Source of the DNA: Theodoxus fluviatilis
Taxonomy: Eukaryota > Mollusca > Gastropoda > Cycloneritida > Neritidae
DNA: 64,000 nucleotides
Reading direction: 5' to 3'
Assembly (NCBI GenBank): GCA_034096865.1
Contig: JAWQFJ010028218.1
Span: forward strand, 17,501-81,500
Each line of letters opens with the position of its first letter. Position 1 is the first letter of the stretch. A program made the translations under genes and the position numbers. Positions 42,866 to 57,001 of this stretch are shown here, one piece after another. Under the pieces are notes generated by a model, which worked only from the letters and a program-made list of their open reading frames with translations, was not told the origin of the DNA and did no database searches.

Positions 42866-43185
42866 AATTGTGGTTACAGTAACCTGACACCCTATTATTT
42901 TTTTGCTGACCTAAGCTTTTTTCCCTTATCATGCAAAAAGAAAAAAAGAAAAAAGAAATAAATTTACAGTATACAATAAACTGCATGCCATTCTATCTTC
43001 TCTACTCTATGAGCACTCAAGCAATCTATTTTAGTAATAAAGAGTGTTTTCAGGGGTAGAAAGTTTGGTTTATCTCAATCTGGCCTTTTTGTAAAAAATA
43101 TATTTTTTTTAAATAGAAAAAGTTCATGTTGACCTACCAACCCCCCCCCCCCCCCCTCCCCAATGTTACCATAACCACAATTTAT
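42866..43185. mobile_element. TGTGGTTA-type MITE, most complete copy
   Basis: It is bounded by AATTGTGGTTACAGTAAC and GTTACCATAACCACAATTT (inverted), about 320 bp. It contains CTATGAGCACTCAAGCAATC and a C-tract. Related copies are at 18,573-19,712 (interrupted), 23,155, 27,898 and 30,430. Confidence 0.7.
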
Positions 43186-45601
43186 TTTTTGGTTTTTGCC
43201 TTTGCTCCAACGGAGTGCACCCTGCCCAATGCAATTCCTCTTCAGTGCACAGCCCTTCGTTCCAGATCCCATTAGAACATTGCCATGGAAGTGATTCAGC
43301 TACAAAGAAACACTCAACCAGCTTCAGCAAAAACAGCAGCATTTACATGGGTTAGTTGGCAGCACAAAAACATACCTAGAAATTTGTGCAGGTGAACCTG
43401 TTGACAACTATTATCATAAACACTTATCTGTTGTTATTGGACAGCTTAGAGTTTGTGGTATATGAAAATTTTTTAAACAAATTCAATCTTCCCCTTGGAC
43501 AAGTAGAAAAACAAGTTCTGGATCACCAATAAGTAAAGGATACTTACAAACGACGTACAGAAACAGTAACATAGACTACCACACAAAATCATTCACAACA
43601 TCACAGTGATGCTGCCAACAGTTCTCAATCATGTTGTAGCAACTGTTCATGCGGTGTGCAAGCAGTTTTGAAGATGTGGTTGTTACATTGATGTTAACAG
43701 CAGAGGTAAACACTTAATGAAAATAAGAATTAAAAAACAACAACCCCCCCCCCCAAAAAAAAAAAAAAAAAAAAAAAGAATACAAAAATTTAGCACTCAA
43801 ATTGTCAATTTGATCTCATTGTTTCATGTGGCATTGTATCAAAGTCAATACAATTTCAGCAGAATAACTGTCACCATGATTTGCAGAATGGAAAAACAGG
43901 CATCAAAACACTTTAGTTTTCACAGTTGTTTTTGGTGATATGAGCAGGTGATAACATCACTGATTGTTCTCACTTTTAACCATTAAAACAATTAGTCGCA
44001 ATAGATGTAACCTTGAAATCATACAACGTTAAGTACTGACTTGTCACCACGGCACAGCCAAGCTTATGTACACATAACATCTTCAGAAACTACAGCATTT
44101 TTTGTTTCTCACACAAAGGCAGCAACTCCAAGCATTAGTGAAGTAGCAAAAGGGGAGGAATAAATAAAACAGGAAACAATAAACAAAGTGAAGCAGAAAT
44201 GATAGCAACACATGTATTCTAAATGCGTTAGTCTCCATCTGCGTTAAAAATCTAACTGCTGGATGTCTTGATCAAGATTACACCACTAATTTCTGTCATA
44301 AGAATTTTTTTAATTTGTATTTAAAAGGATGGCACATGTATGTCTTTGAATCACTATTTCACAGCATCAGTCCCAGTACACCTTTACTTTTGGTAGCAAA
44401 ATGTAAGAAACAGCAACATTTAGAAGAGCATACTTTATTTTATCCCTGTATGGGTAGAAAAACATGTCATTGTGTGCAAGTACATTACATTGCTCTGCTG
44501 AACCTAGAGATGAGATTAAACATGCATCAATACAAGCCCTTCACACTAAAAGCTCTCTCACTATCACTGGCATATTGCAGCTACGGCTTGAAATGCAATT
44601 ATTCACCCTGCACAACGTACTGGTTGGGGTTTGGTGCACCCAATGAAGAAACCCCCAACACACAGTACAACACTGTCACATAGACGTCACATCTGCCTAT
44701 ATCCTAATTTGCACATCACTGGCCAGGTTACAAGAAAGTTCTCCATCCTCTTCCTCTTTTTTGGTTTTGCGTTTCCATTTCTCACATGATACACCAAAGG
44801 TTTACTACAGTTTGTAAATGCATTCACATCACACGTTTCAGCCTACTGATAGTGAGAAAATCATCACAGCAGGCAGAGTGAGTTTAGGCAGTCTCCCCAG
44901 TAGCAGCTGAAAGGCGAGACAATGCAACGTCAAAGACATCGCAATGCCAAAAAGCAGAGAAAACTACAAAAATAAACATTTACACCTACACAGCCAAGAA
45001 ACAAACAAACAACAGTGCTTTGCAGCACCAGGTTTCTTGAACTTTGAAGATTAAAGAACACCATTCTGAAGAACTGGTATTTTCAGACAAGATAGAGCAA
45101 ATATTATTCACTTTAGCAACATTGGAAACAAATCTCAGACACTGCACCAGGGGACAGTCTTCCACAGCACAGGAGCCAATGTAAGAATGAAGACATGGAA
45201 CAAAAGAACAGTCTTGTAGTTGTGGCTTTGTGCCCGTAGCACACACGGCAAATACAGTTTTGGCAGCACAGAAATTTGTAGCAGGAACAAAAGAAGGCTG
45301 TGTGGTCTTCTTCAGCAGAGTAAAAAACACCACCAAGACATATACATCACAATCTCATCCCACTCTAGGCATGCTTTTCACACTGCGTAACATGTTGGAA
45401 GTCAGGGCACCACACAGCAGCAGTGAGGTTCTGAGAGTTTAAGGCACCCAAGAGCTGAGAGCATGCCAACAGCCAGCCAGCCAGCCAACACGTAAAGAAA
45501 TGGTTGCGCAGAACGAGCTGACTGAATCTGTAAATCTGGGAAATTCCATGGTGTTTCTGAAAGGGCTACAGAGTCAGCCTGCCAGGCAGCCTGACTCTGT
45601 G

Positions 45602-45656
45602 GTGTTGAGTAAGGGTTACACAGATGGACAGATGAATGGACAGACACAGACAGACT

Positions 45657-45712
<56 letters not shown>

Positions 45713-45730
45713 CACAGACAGACAGACAGC
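45602..45730. repeat. (GACA)n microsatellite in slingshot 3' UTR
   Basis: CAGACAGACAGA repeats lie 36-160 bp beyond the slingshot stop codon. In the transcript they read (CUGU)n. Confidence 0.9.
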
Positions 45731-45765
45731 AGTTCCATAGCATTGTAGAAAGGGCTAGGAGGCAG

Positions 45766-47936
45766 TCACATGGTGTTGTAGAAAGGACTTTGATGGAAGA
45801 GCTGGGCTGGTCCAGGCTGTCCGGAGAGCTGCTGGAAGCCTCTGTTTCCAGACAGGGCTGCGACCCTGTCAGCCTGAGGCACCACACTCCTTGCCTCCAC
45901 CATCTCCTGGTCCTGCAGTGAGGCCTGGAGAAGAGCCTGTTGCTGTGGAGACAACCCTCGACCTCCATGCACCAAGTCTGCAGGCTGAGGCCTGGAGGAG
46001 CATAGAACAGCAGCATGCTGCATGTCATTCTCATCCACACTGGAGCTCAGCCGCTGCAGCTGCCACTCGCCCAGCATCGGCATGGGGCTTTCCCAGCTTG
46101 ATGACAGTTGAAACTGCTTGCCTGGCTCCAAGCATGGGGTGGCACGTTGGCTCTCAAATCGTCCCACCAGGTGCCTCACTACTGAGGCATCCAGCTCAGT
46201 GCCAGCACCTGCAGATCTTGTGGGAGATGGGGTGACAGCCAGGCTGGAAGGTCCAAAGACAGAGCTGCCTGGAGATGACAGGCTTACTGCATCCATCTCC
46301 TTGCGTCCCAAGAGGCTCAGGGACGAAGGACGGTCCCTGGACACTGCACCCTGGGCAGTTGGGGCAGACGGAGGAGGGAGGGCTGTGATACCGAGTCGTG
46401 GAATGGCCACGGGATCACTGGGAGTCCAGGGGGAAGGATGCACTGCTTGAGTCCGAGACACACTGCTGGCTCTCATCTCTCGGTGGCTGTTGTCCCAAGT
46501 AGACTGCCCAGATGCAGACCCTTTGGGTAGGGGTTGTGGCGAGGACTCGTGGTCGATGATGACCACTTTGAAGGGAGGCCGCTGCTCAGGGCTGCTCTGC
46601 TCTATCTCCCTCACCAAGCTCTTCACCTGGCTGGTGCAAGGCCGATTCCGCTCCTCCTCATCTGCCCTCTCTGGACCCAGAGTCAGTTCTGAGCCGATCT
46701 TGCGGATCATGTCCAGCATCCTCTTGTTGACCAGGCGTCTGTGTCGATCGACGGCTGCTTCACTGTTGCAGCTGGAGTAGCTGCTGGAGGAACCCAGGCG
46801 GCTGCCAGGAGTGGTCGGGGGCCTCCATGCACCAGCGTCTGTCCCAGAACCCTGCTGCCAACTCCAATCTCCTTCTTCACGCCCCAAGGCAGCGAAGCCC
46901 TCCCTTCCCCACGCCAGGCCTTGCTGATCAAGAGCTCCAGGAAGCACTGTCTCTGGACATTTTGGCAGGCTCTGCTGCCTTGAAGTTTCTGTGGTGCTGT
47001 AGGAATGGTTGGAAGAGTGGGCCAGCTTGGGCTGGCTTGAGTGAGGGGCAGGTTCAGCTTTTTGGTGATCAAGACCTGGCCAGGGCTGGCTGTAGACAGG
47101 GTTGTGCTTTGCAAGATAGGTCTTGGCACTGGGTGAGTTGGTCTGTTTTTGGCCTACACTTTCCAACCGGGAGCTTCCCCTGTCTCCTCTCCAAACTATG
47201 GCACCAGGTTCTAAGTTTCTTCCCTGTTCACCTTTTACACTCTGGCTATCTGAGAAAGTTGCTTCACTTTTTGATTTGTTGTGATCGGCCTTCCTAGGTG
47301 AGGAGGGTAGAGGAGTCTGTTCCCTAGGAGTGGTGCCGGGTTTTGTCAAACTAGAGTCTGCTTGTCTTGATCCTAAAACTTCTGGTTTGGGAGCACCTCT
47401 ATCTGTCCACTGCATTGCCTGTGTGACATTCTCTGCCTTCTTCTGACTGTCGCTTTGTGAGGCAGGGGAGTCTTTGGGTCTGTAGGAAGTGGGTTCGGAC
47501 TTGGACCGACTCTTGTCTAACCAGGTGCCGCTCCCAGTCCACTGAGGCGGGTCCTCTTTCCTGGGCATGGGGTCCTTGCTGGCATAAGTGGTCTCCATCT
47601 GTCTGCCAGAACTGAGCTCCCTCCTGGCACTAGATCTGTCTGCAGGACGGACTGACCCTTCCACAGGACCTGTCTCTTCTGCCTTGGGTGGTGGCTTCTC
47701 TGCTCTGTGGCAGGCGGGTTGATAGGGGTCAGGGCTGAATCTGGGGGAGTGAGTGAGGTTGGGGGTGGGGAGAGTGGGGGTGGGGGCAGAGAGAGTTGGG
47801 GTTGGGGTGGGGAGAGTGGACTGCTGCTGTCTGTGGGATGGGCTATCACGCTTGGCTGGACTCTGGTCACTGGTGGACAGGATGCTGGGGGTCTCGGCTC
47901 CCCGGGGTCTCACGTCATCCGACTTGTGTTCAAAAT
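45766..47936 (-). CDS. ssh: slingshot terminal coding exon
   Basis: It encodes residues 902-1624 and the stop. The acceptor is TTGACAG/ATTTTG. The exon is Ser/Pro/Gln rich. It contains one better-ordered block around KRMLDMIRKIGSELTLGPE and VKSLVREIEQ with an acidic neighbour, and ends SPFYNTM. No domain is assigned. In vertebrate Slingshots the tail carries F-actin and 14-3-3 binding sites, but I could not place them here. Confidence 0.9.
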
Positions 47937-50900
47937 CTGTCAAGAGAACAAGCAGCCTTCACCCAGACATCATCTGCAAGCCCAAGTCCCTCCAATGTGC
48001 AACATGCCCAAGTGGTCTTGCAGGCATTTTCCCATGAAGATAACAGTGGCTAAGGCATTACCTCCACCAATCAGAACTTTTACATTTAAAGAGCTTGGAC
48101 AATGCAAAGTCCCATACCACTATCCCATGTTATGTGATGAGTGTCACAACACAGTTATCACAACCAGCGAGGAAACGTCCTGAGTGAAGTTGTGACAAGA
48201 CAGAGTTGGTGAAGGAGCATCAGAAGAAAATTTAGATAAGCAGGTCATGAATATCAGACTCAGTTACTGGATGTGATGGGTTAGAGCAGAGGCTCAGTCT
48301 GTCACACAATATCCATCTGTCATTGTGATCTTGTCAAAACAAAATTTTACATTCAACTTCCATCATGCAAATAGCATCATTAAGTAGATGGTATACTGAG
48401 AATTCAAATGCCACAATAACTTTAAAATCTCATCACGTAGCAACAAAAAATATTGACAATAAAAACAAGAAACACATTTTTTTAACAGAAAAGAACAACA
48501 TGATTAAATTCTAGACAAAATTAAACTTGGTGACATGGCTGGGCAACACTGCAAATTTTCACACTTGCACCAGAAACATCACACTTGCAGTGAACTGTTC
48601 TAGCAAGACAGGGAGGGACAAACCGCCCACATCAAACATGCCATGACAACCCAGAACAGCGATTCATCACACCACACACTGACACTGCACTAGCGATGCC
48701 ACGATGCACAGGCGACTCCACACCAGCCCCGTGATCAGTAACTTGTCATCCGCACACTCCAGCAGTCAGGTGGAGATGCACTGAGGGAGAGGAGGAGGTG
48801 GGGAGTCAGTCAGACAAAAAGGTGGCAAGCTGGTGGCGGCAGTCAGGAAGGCCGGGCGCTGGCTCCAGCAGAAACGCTGCCGAGCCCCATGCACTTGTGA
48901 GTCTGTTAGTGAGGAGGACAAGGCAGGCGGGAGGGAGGGAGGAGCAACCCAAACTTACACACACTACTGGGGGCACTCTCCTGTGGCTGGGGAGAGAGGG
49001 GCAGAGGTCACTTGTGGGCCAAGCAAACACCCAGTTAGTGCACAACTTTCCTAGGCAGTGGTGTGTCTTCTCTGGCTGCTGCTGCTGCTTGTAGTGTGAA
49101 GGCGCGTGATGCGGCTGCTTGTAGTGTGATGGCGTGTGATGCGGCTGCTTCTGTGATCTTGTAGCTGCTGTGATGATCACAACGAAGCAGTCAATGGTGA
49201 TGATGACAATAATAAATGACATGTTCTTGAACAACAGAAATAGGCTTGCTAGCATTTGATAGATAGCAGAGCTTTTCAAAGTGGGCTAGAAACTTCTGTA
49301 CATAAAGTCTGCTGTCATGATTGTCAATCAAAGTAGAATGCTTGTCATATTTTCAGCGTTGAAGCACAGCTCTCTTTCTCAATTAGAGAAAAAGAATCAC
49401 TCTCTCAGACCCTTCACCTTCACAGCTTGAAGCCAGCAGACAGTATTTCAAATACACACATGGTAAGACTTAGAACCAGCCTGGAAAAAGCATTGGATGA
49501 CAATGACATGGCAATGATGTGCCACATCCCCTAGAGCAGACAGTTCTACGATTCGTCACCCATACAAGTCTTCCATTTTGTTGTCAAAGCGAATGGCTGT
49601 ATGAGAGACTGCAAGAGAGACTTGTGTCAGAAAGCGGTCATATCTCCATCCACATCCAAGCCAGAGAGACAGAGACAGGATTATCCCCAAGCTGGGTGGT
49701 TCCAGGTGGGACTCACCCTTCTTGTGCCTCTTAACTTTGCCCACTTCCAGGGGGAACTCCTCACTGCCAACCTTAATGACAGCCATGTCCTGCAGGCCCA
49801 GCTCTCCCTCCCCCGTCTTGCTCTCCTCCAGGTCCTCGTCTTCTTCCCCTGGCAAGAACAGAGCTCTCTCCAGGGGGAGGAGGGGAGGGTGGAGGGACGA
49901 GGCACCAGGGGTGGGGCTGCCATTGGTAGGACTGGAAGGGGTGGGTGTGTTGGGGTAGGGGGTGGAAGGGGAGAGGATGGGAGTGCACGTCTTCCGGCGC
50001 TGCGAGTGGCGACTGCGGGAGGCCTCGCGCCCTTCCTTCAGGCTGGATGACCGCTGCACAGGGCGGGCTCCCAGCAGCTCGTCCAGTCTGGCAGGGGGCA
50101 GAGAGTGCACACTGGCAACATCAGGACACAGCCACCCCTCTATGGCACCCCAACCCCCCCATGGGTAAGCTCCCACTAGGGACAGCTTTCAATATGAGAC
50201 AAACAGTCAGGCAAGTAAACAAGGGCTTTCCTAGTAATCACACAGCTATCAAGTTAATATGGGGTAGAAGAACAACGCTACAAGGATGGTAAATAAGGAG
50301 TAAAAAATTTGAAAATAGTCCAATCAAAGCACCACAAATTCTCCATTCACAAAAAGCATGCCCATTGTCATACGGAAACTAAACAAAATTCTTCAACAAG
50401 CAACACCTTCTAGACTGAACTGCTCATGCCCAAACCCTTGCCTTGCAATGAAGTTTCATTAAACACATAGGGAAGCCACCATAATGAAAAAACAATGCAG
50501 AAAGCAAAATGGCTAAAGGCATGCAGTGACTTCATATCCAAGGTGACAAATGAAAGGGAGTAAGGAGACAGAGAGAAAATTCAAAGGTCCTTACTTCTGT
50601 CTCTCTTCGATCTCTTGCTTTGTTCTCAGCACAACACCCGGGGTGAGTGGAATGTCTTCTTTCTCGTACACTGACGGCGGCCGTCTTTCCTGAGGTGGCG
50701 TTTCCCTGGCCGTCTCCATGGCCCTCATTTCCACACAACTGCTGGAGGTGTGCAGCGTGCCCTGGCTGGGGCCCGCCATCAGCAGTACATTTATCAGTGG
50801 CTGGGGTTGCACTAGCTGCTGCTGCTGCTGTTGTTGTTGCAGCTGCTGCTGCTGCTGCTTTTGTTGCTGTAGTTGTTGCTGTTGCAGCTGCTGCTGCTTT

Positions 50901-52812
50901 TGCTGCTGTTGCAGTTCTTGCTGTTGCTGCTGCTGTAGATGTTGTTGCTGCTGCTGCTGCAGCAGCAGATGTTGCTGCTTTTGCTGCTGAAATTGCTGCT
51001 GCTGCTGCTGCATTGATGCCGCAGCTGAAGAAGGCACAGAGGAGGCACTCTCTGGTTTGGAAGCTGCTAGATTTTCTCGGAGCGTCTGAACATCCATCTT
51101 CTCTGGTGCTTCCTGCCTCTCCTGGCTGCTACCAGAGCAGTCCATCTCCTCCTCCTCACCAAGAGGTAGCTGCCCGGTGCGGTCAATCTCCGATTTGATC
51201 TTCCGCACTGTGCCTGGGTGCCAGGGAATTTTTTCCCGAGTGTAGTACTGGGCAATGCCCAGGCGGTGGCTTATGGAGGAGGAAGGGGGAACCAGGGGCA
51301 TCTCGCTGTCCTCCCCTTTCTCAAAGCTGCTGCTGGAGATCCGGGGGGAGATGGGTAGGGAGGAAATCTCCATGGGCAAAGGTGCACTCACTGTTTGACC
51401 CAAGGGTGTTTTCTCTGGAGATGCTGAGCTATGATGCTGAGGCAGCTGAGAAGGCTGGGGCTGAGGCTGGGGCTGAGTCTGAGGCTGGGGCAGAGTGGGA
51501 GGGGAGGAATCCTTGAGGAAGACAGCAGCAGAAGCCTGACTTTGGAGCAGTGTGCTCTCTAGCAGGTTTGCAGAATTTGGTGCAACCACAGGTGATACGT
51601 CCCCAGGGCGGATCCAGCTGTTGTCAGGGCGGATGCGAAGCGAGATCTGGGCCTGGGCCTGGGCCTGGGTAAGGGTGGAGGGGGGCAGCTCACCCTCGGC
51701 CAAGGGAATCTCCACCCCAGACTCACCGGGGCGAGAGCTGCCCCCCTCATCGGGGGGCAGCAAGCTCTGCCTCCCTTGGGCCCCGTCACCGAAAGTGAAC
51801 TCCCCACTGGTCAAGGGCTGCGGGGGGCGAGTGTCCTGGGAGTCGGGGTTGGGGGAGGGTATGTCAGGGAGAGACTCCTCCATGGAATCAGCGCTGCGTG
51901 ATCCCGTCTCCAGGTCTGACTCCATCTGTAGCAGGTCGCCCCCCGCACTGCTGTTGGGGGCTGCAGGCAGACAGGAGGGGGCAAGGGTTGATGGAGGGAG
52001 GGGTGGTGCCACTAGCCAGGGCAATGCTGTATGAGGGATTGTGCATGCATGGAGCGGGTGAGAATGATTGCTTTGGATGGCTGCTTTCATTATGGAAGGC
52101 TGTTTTTTTTTAAATCTCTCTTACCACCAGTACCTCGGGCACAAAAATTAACTTCAAACCCCATGATAAGGGAGGCAACTGCATACATTTTAACGGGTAC
52201 CTTATATGAAAATCAAATAAACTTTGCAGGACGTAATGGGACTTCACCGGGTGAGAGAGGTCATTTATTGTGGGACACAGCAGGACTGCCAGTGGTAAGA
52301 GGATTATTATAGAAGGCCGCTTTTTTTGTGGAGCAGACAAGATGGGGGTCTGGTTTGTCATTCCTACCAAAATGACAGTTTGAGGAGGGCAGACAATGCA
52401 GAGGAGTCAGTGAAATCACAGCAAGTTGTTTCAAAGATGAACTGATCAGATGAAGAAGGAGTTCGGAGAGACAAACTAGCACTTCCTGCTGCACCAGTCA
52501 TGGGCACGATTTGAGAGGTTGGGACAGTGATTGTGAGAGGACTGACTGGACTGAGGCGATGCAGACAAGATGGAGATGATGAAACTGCCATGACTGACTG
52601 AAGATGGACAGAGGCTTCAGTGCATTCACAAGTTGTGGAGAGTGGTGGGATGCCCACTACTGCATTCACAAGGGCAAGATGACAACTCATGTGGTCAGTG
52701 GACAACTCAAGTGGTCAGTGAGAAGTAACTTTGGTTGGGCTGAATGCACAACTTGAGTCCATCAATGCAAACAAGAGGAAGCACAAAGAAGTGGCACCTG
52801 CTCACTGCACAC

Positions 52813-52851
<39 letters not shown>

Positions 52852-55800
52852 ACACCCATGCAGCATTTCCATCACTGACAGGTGCTTACTTGTCAGTGAC
52901 AACAACACATCACTGACAGGTGCTTACTTGTCAGTGACAACAACACATCACTGACAGGTGCTTACTTGTCAGTGACAACAACACATCACTGACAGGTGCT
53001 TACTTGTCAGTGACAACAACACAACACTGCCAGATCAAAGCTGCATCCGTAAACTCAGGCAAGATCATTCCAAAATAATCTCTTTTCACACATCTCATTA
53101 TTCAAACACATCTCATTTCTTCAACAGACTGATAAAGATGCTTGAATTTTGAAAACCATGCCAGGCCTGAGCAAGTGCTGAGTCACACCTGTCACAGTGT
53201 TAGTGAGACGAGGAGAGGGGAGAAAGTGCAGTTCACACGGCACCGTACCTTGCTGGGCGTGGCTGTCGTCCGACTCCGATGTGGAGGTCCTGAGAGGCAT
53301 GATGGACTCCAAGTAAAAGCTATTGTCCTGGTCATCCTCCTCACTCTCCTCCGACACCTGGCTCAGGGTTGTTATCTGCTGGCTGCGGAAGTAGTCCCTC
53401 TGGTTGCTGTGGGGGAAAAACACAACAAACTGATAGGTGCACGGCTACATGGAATATTGCTTATCATAAGTAATATGCTACACTTTGTCCCATGACTGAA
53501 AGTCAAGGTAGTTGATGGGGTGTGAGGCAAGCCCAGCTGTTTGGGGTCTTCTCTCATTCAAAGTAGAGTGGCAGGGGCAGTGGCGGGGCAGTGGCAGGGC
53601 TGTGGTGGCGGGGCAGTGGCAGGGGCAGTGGCAGGGCTGTGGTGGTGAGGCTGTGGCAGGGCTGTGGTGGCGGGGCAGTGGTGGGGCTGTGGCGGGGCAG
53701 TGGCGGGGCAGTGGCGGGGCTGTGGCGGGGCAGTGGCGGGGCAGTGGCGGGGCAGTGGCGGGGCTGTGGCGGGGCAGTGGCGGGGCAGTGGCGGGGCAGT
53801 GGCGGGGCAGTGGCGGGGCTGTGGCGGGGCAGTGGCGGGGCAGTGGTGGGGCTGTGGCGGGGCGGGGCAGTGGCAGGGCTGTGGTGGCGGGGTAGTGGCG
53901 GGGTAGTGGCGGGGCAGTGGCGGGGCAGTGGCGGGGCTGTGGCGGGGCAGTGGTAGGGCAGTGGCGGGGCAGTGGTGGGGCAGTGGCGGGGCTGTGGCGG
54001 GGCGGGGCAGTGGCAGGGCAGTGGCAGGGCTGTGGTGGCGGGGCAGTGGCAGGCCATTAAACCGACTGGCTCAAGGTCTCATGAGTAAAAACACAAAAAT
54101 TACTAGAATAGCTCAGAGTAAGTGCGAATAAAGTCACGATGTCCCTATATATTTGCCTCGTACAAATCAAGTAAGAAGACGCGGTGGGTCAATTCTTAAT
54201 TCCCCAACCCACAGGGAGACTGCCAAGACGAATTATACTTATTAATTTTCATCTTGAGTATTTGGACTGAATACATATCATCACAAGGTGAAATAAGCAA
54301 AGCATGACCTTGAATTCACATTTTAAAAAAGAAAGAAAATAAGGCCTCACTGAAAGGGGTTCTAAGATCCTGGAATTACCAATAACACTTTAAAGACATA
54401 CAAAAATATTCTGCAATGAGAAATATGGTCTCAAATCCAGAGGTGATCATACCCAAAGGAGATATGTTGTACAACTACTTGACTGGGCCTTCAGTCACCT
54501 GCACTACAAAGCACAGCTGAAGCATCCCGACTGAGACAAGGAGACGGAAGGGTGGGTACCTGCACTACAAAGCACAGCTGAAGCATCCCGACTGAGACAA
54601 GGACACAGTCACCTGCACTACAAAGCACAGCTGAAGCATCCCGACTGAGACAAGGACACAGTCACCTGCACTACAAAGCACAGCTGAAGCATCCCGACTG
54701 AGACAAGGACACAGTCACCTGCACTACAAAGCACAGCTGAAGCATCCCAACTGAGACAAGGAGACGGAAGGGTGGGTACCTGCACTACAAAGCACAGCTG
54801 AAGCATCCCGACTGAGACAAGGACACAGTCACCTGCACTACAAAGCACAGCTGAAGCATCCCGACTGAGACAAGGACACAGTCACCTGCACTACAAAGCA
54901 CAGCTGAAGCATCCCGACTGAGACAAGGACAAGTCACCTGCACTACAAAGCACAGCTGAAGCATCCCGACTGAGACAAGGAGACAGAAGGGTGGCTACCT
55001 GGCAGTGAGGATTCCTTCATAGGTCTTGAGCTGGTCCATGAAGTTCTCGTTGGGCCGGGCGCAGTTGCGCTGCTTCTTCACATAGTGGTAGGCCTCCTCT
55101 GCTGTCCACCGCTTCTCCTTCATCAGGTAGGCTATCACCTGCAGGCAGGGGCAAGCCACAGGTGTGAATAACACAGGCATTGTGATAAGGTGCTAGTCAA
55201 TGTCAAGACACATGAGCAGAGCCAAGGAAGATTCATGTGTGTTGCTATCATTACATTAATGCCTGCAGAAATACATGCACAAATATGCCCAAACATCTAA
55301 GTCACAGAAAATTGATTTCTTAAATTGCACAGCATAATCCATAAACAGTACTGACAGAGATAGAAAGAAAGTGGAAACAGTTACCTATCCTGCAGTTGCA
55401 GAAAAGGAGAACCCCAAATAACAAGAAAAATCAACTAACACCCAAAAAAAAAAACAAAAAAAAAACAAGAAGGGCAAAGCCCATACGACTCACATGCTTG
55501 ACCTTGACCGTTACATGGCCTTGACCTTCAGGTGACCCTCAAGGTCAAGGTCAAACAACTACACCTAGCAATGACATCATACACTAAGAAATGCTTTACA
55601 CATTTTCCTACCAAAATACATGTGGCCTTGACCCAAGGTCAAGGTCATCCAAGGTCATGCCACACAAAGCTGTTAATTCAAGACATAGGAAGCAAAATGG
55701 TGCTTATTGGCACTTTCTACCATGAGATATGGTCACTTTTAGTGGTTCACTACCCCATTTTGGTCACATTTCATAAGGGTCAAAGTGACCTTGACCTCGA

Positions 55801-56757
55801 TGATATTTGACCAAATGTGTCTCATGATGAAAGTATAACATGTGCCCCACATAATTATTAAGTTTGAAACAGTTATCTTCCATAGTTCAGGGTCAAGGTC
55901 ACTTCAAAATATGTATACAATCCAACTTTGAAGAGCTCCTGTGAACTTGAAGCAAGGTCAACCAAACTGGTATCAAAAGATAGGGCTTACTTTGCCCTAT
56001 ATACCATATATAGGTCAGGTATCCAATCTCCAAAACTTCAGAGAAAATTGAGAAAATGTGAAAAATGGCTGTTTTTAAGACAACATTTATGGCCCCTGCG
56101 ACCTTGACCTTGAAGCAAGATTAAGTCACTATGTCTGTTTTTTGAGGTCTTGTCATCATACACCATCATGCCACATTTGGTATTGATAGACTTAATAGTC
56201 TCTGAGAAAATTCCAACGTTAAAGTTTTCGGACGCCCGGACGCCAGGACGGACGAAACGGGTGAGTACATAGACTCACTTTTGCTTCGCATGTGAGTCAA
56301 AAAACAAAGAAAGAAAAAAAAGAATTGTTTTAATATATAGAAAGAAAATATCAAAGCTGCACAAACTGTGGATGCGGATCGGCTGATTCCCATCTTGCAG
56401 TGGACCAGCACCCTGGAGTTGTGTTTCCTGTCCGGCAGAGAAAAATGCAGGCATTCCACATTGTCTTCAGTATTTTCTTTCATATAAAACTGCATGACAA
56501 CACTCAACTCTATGCCGACATTCAAAAAATACTTCTGATATTATTACTCTTGACATTCTGGCTAATCTACTGTAACGTTTGGAAAACAGCTTTCCTGAGC
56601 TGAAAGAACAATGGGAAATACTGGCAGTCAGTGAAGGAAATACAAAGAATACTCCACAGTTCATATGTTCTGGGTGTGACGTGAATGATTGTTTCTTAGT
56701 TTATGGTTAGTTTTTTCTCATTCATCTAGAAAACATCAAGCATATTCTATTCTATTC

Positions 56758-56849
<92 letters not shown>

Positions 56850-56889
56850 AACACTTACAAGACACACACACACAAACACTTACAAGATA

Positions 56890-56925
<36 letters not shown>

Positions 56926-56955
56926 CTTACAAGATACATACACACACACTTACAA

Positions 56956-57001
<46 letters not shown>

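Larger units (their letters stand above)
35566..45765. other. Intergenic or 3' UTR sequence between rnf185 (+) and slingshot (-)
   Basis: No conserved exon was found. The region contains repeats annotated separately, C/G homopolymer tracts near 39,100, 42,850 and 43,140, an A-tract at 39,746-39,771 and scattered AATAAA words in both orientations. The part nearest 45,765 should include the slingshot 3' UTR. A GC-richer patch (39,296-39,650) has open frames on both strands but nothing recognisable. Confidence 0.4.

Noticed and set aside
45402..46040. 212-codon minus-strand frame overlapping the slingshot 3' end
   Set aside because: It is an alternative frame of the terminal slingshot exon and the (GACA)n 3' UTR. 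The slingshot frame is continuous with upstream exons.
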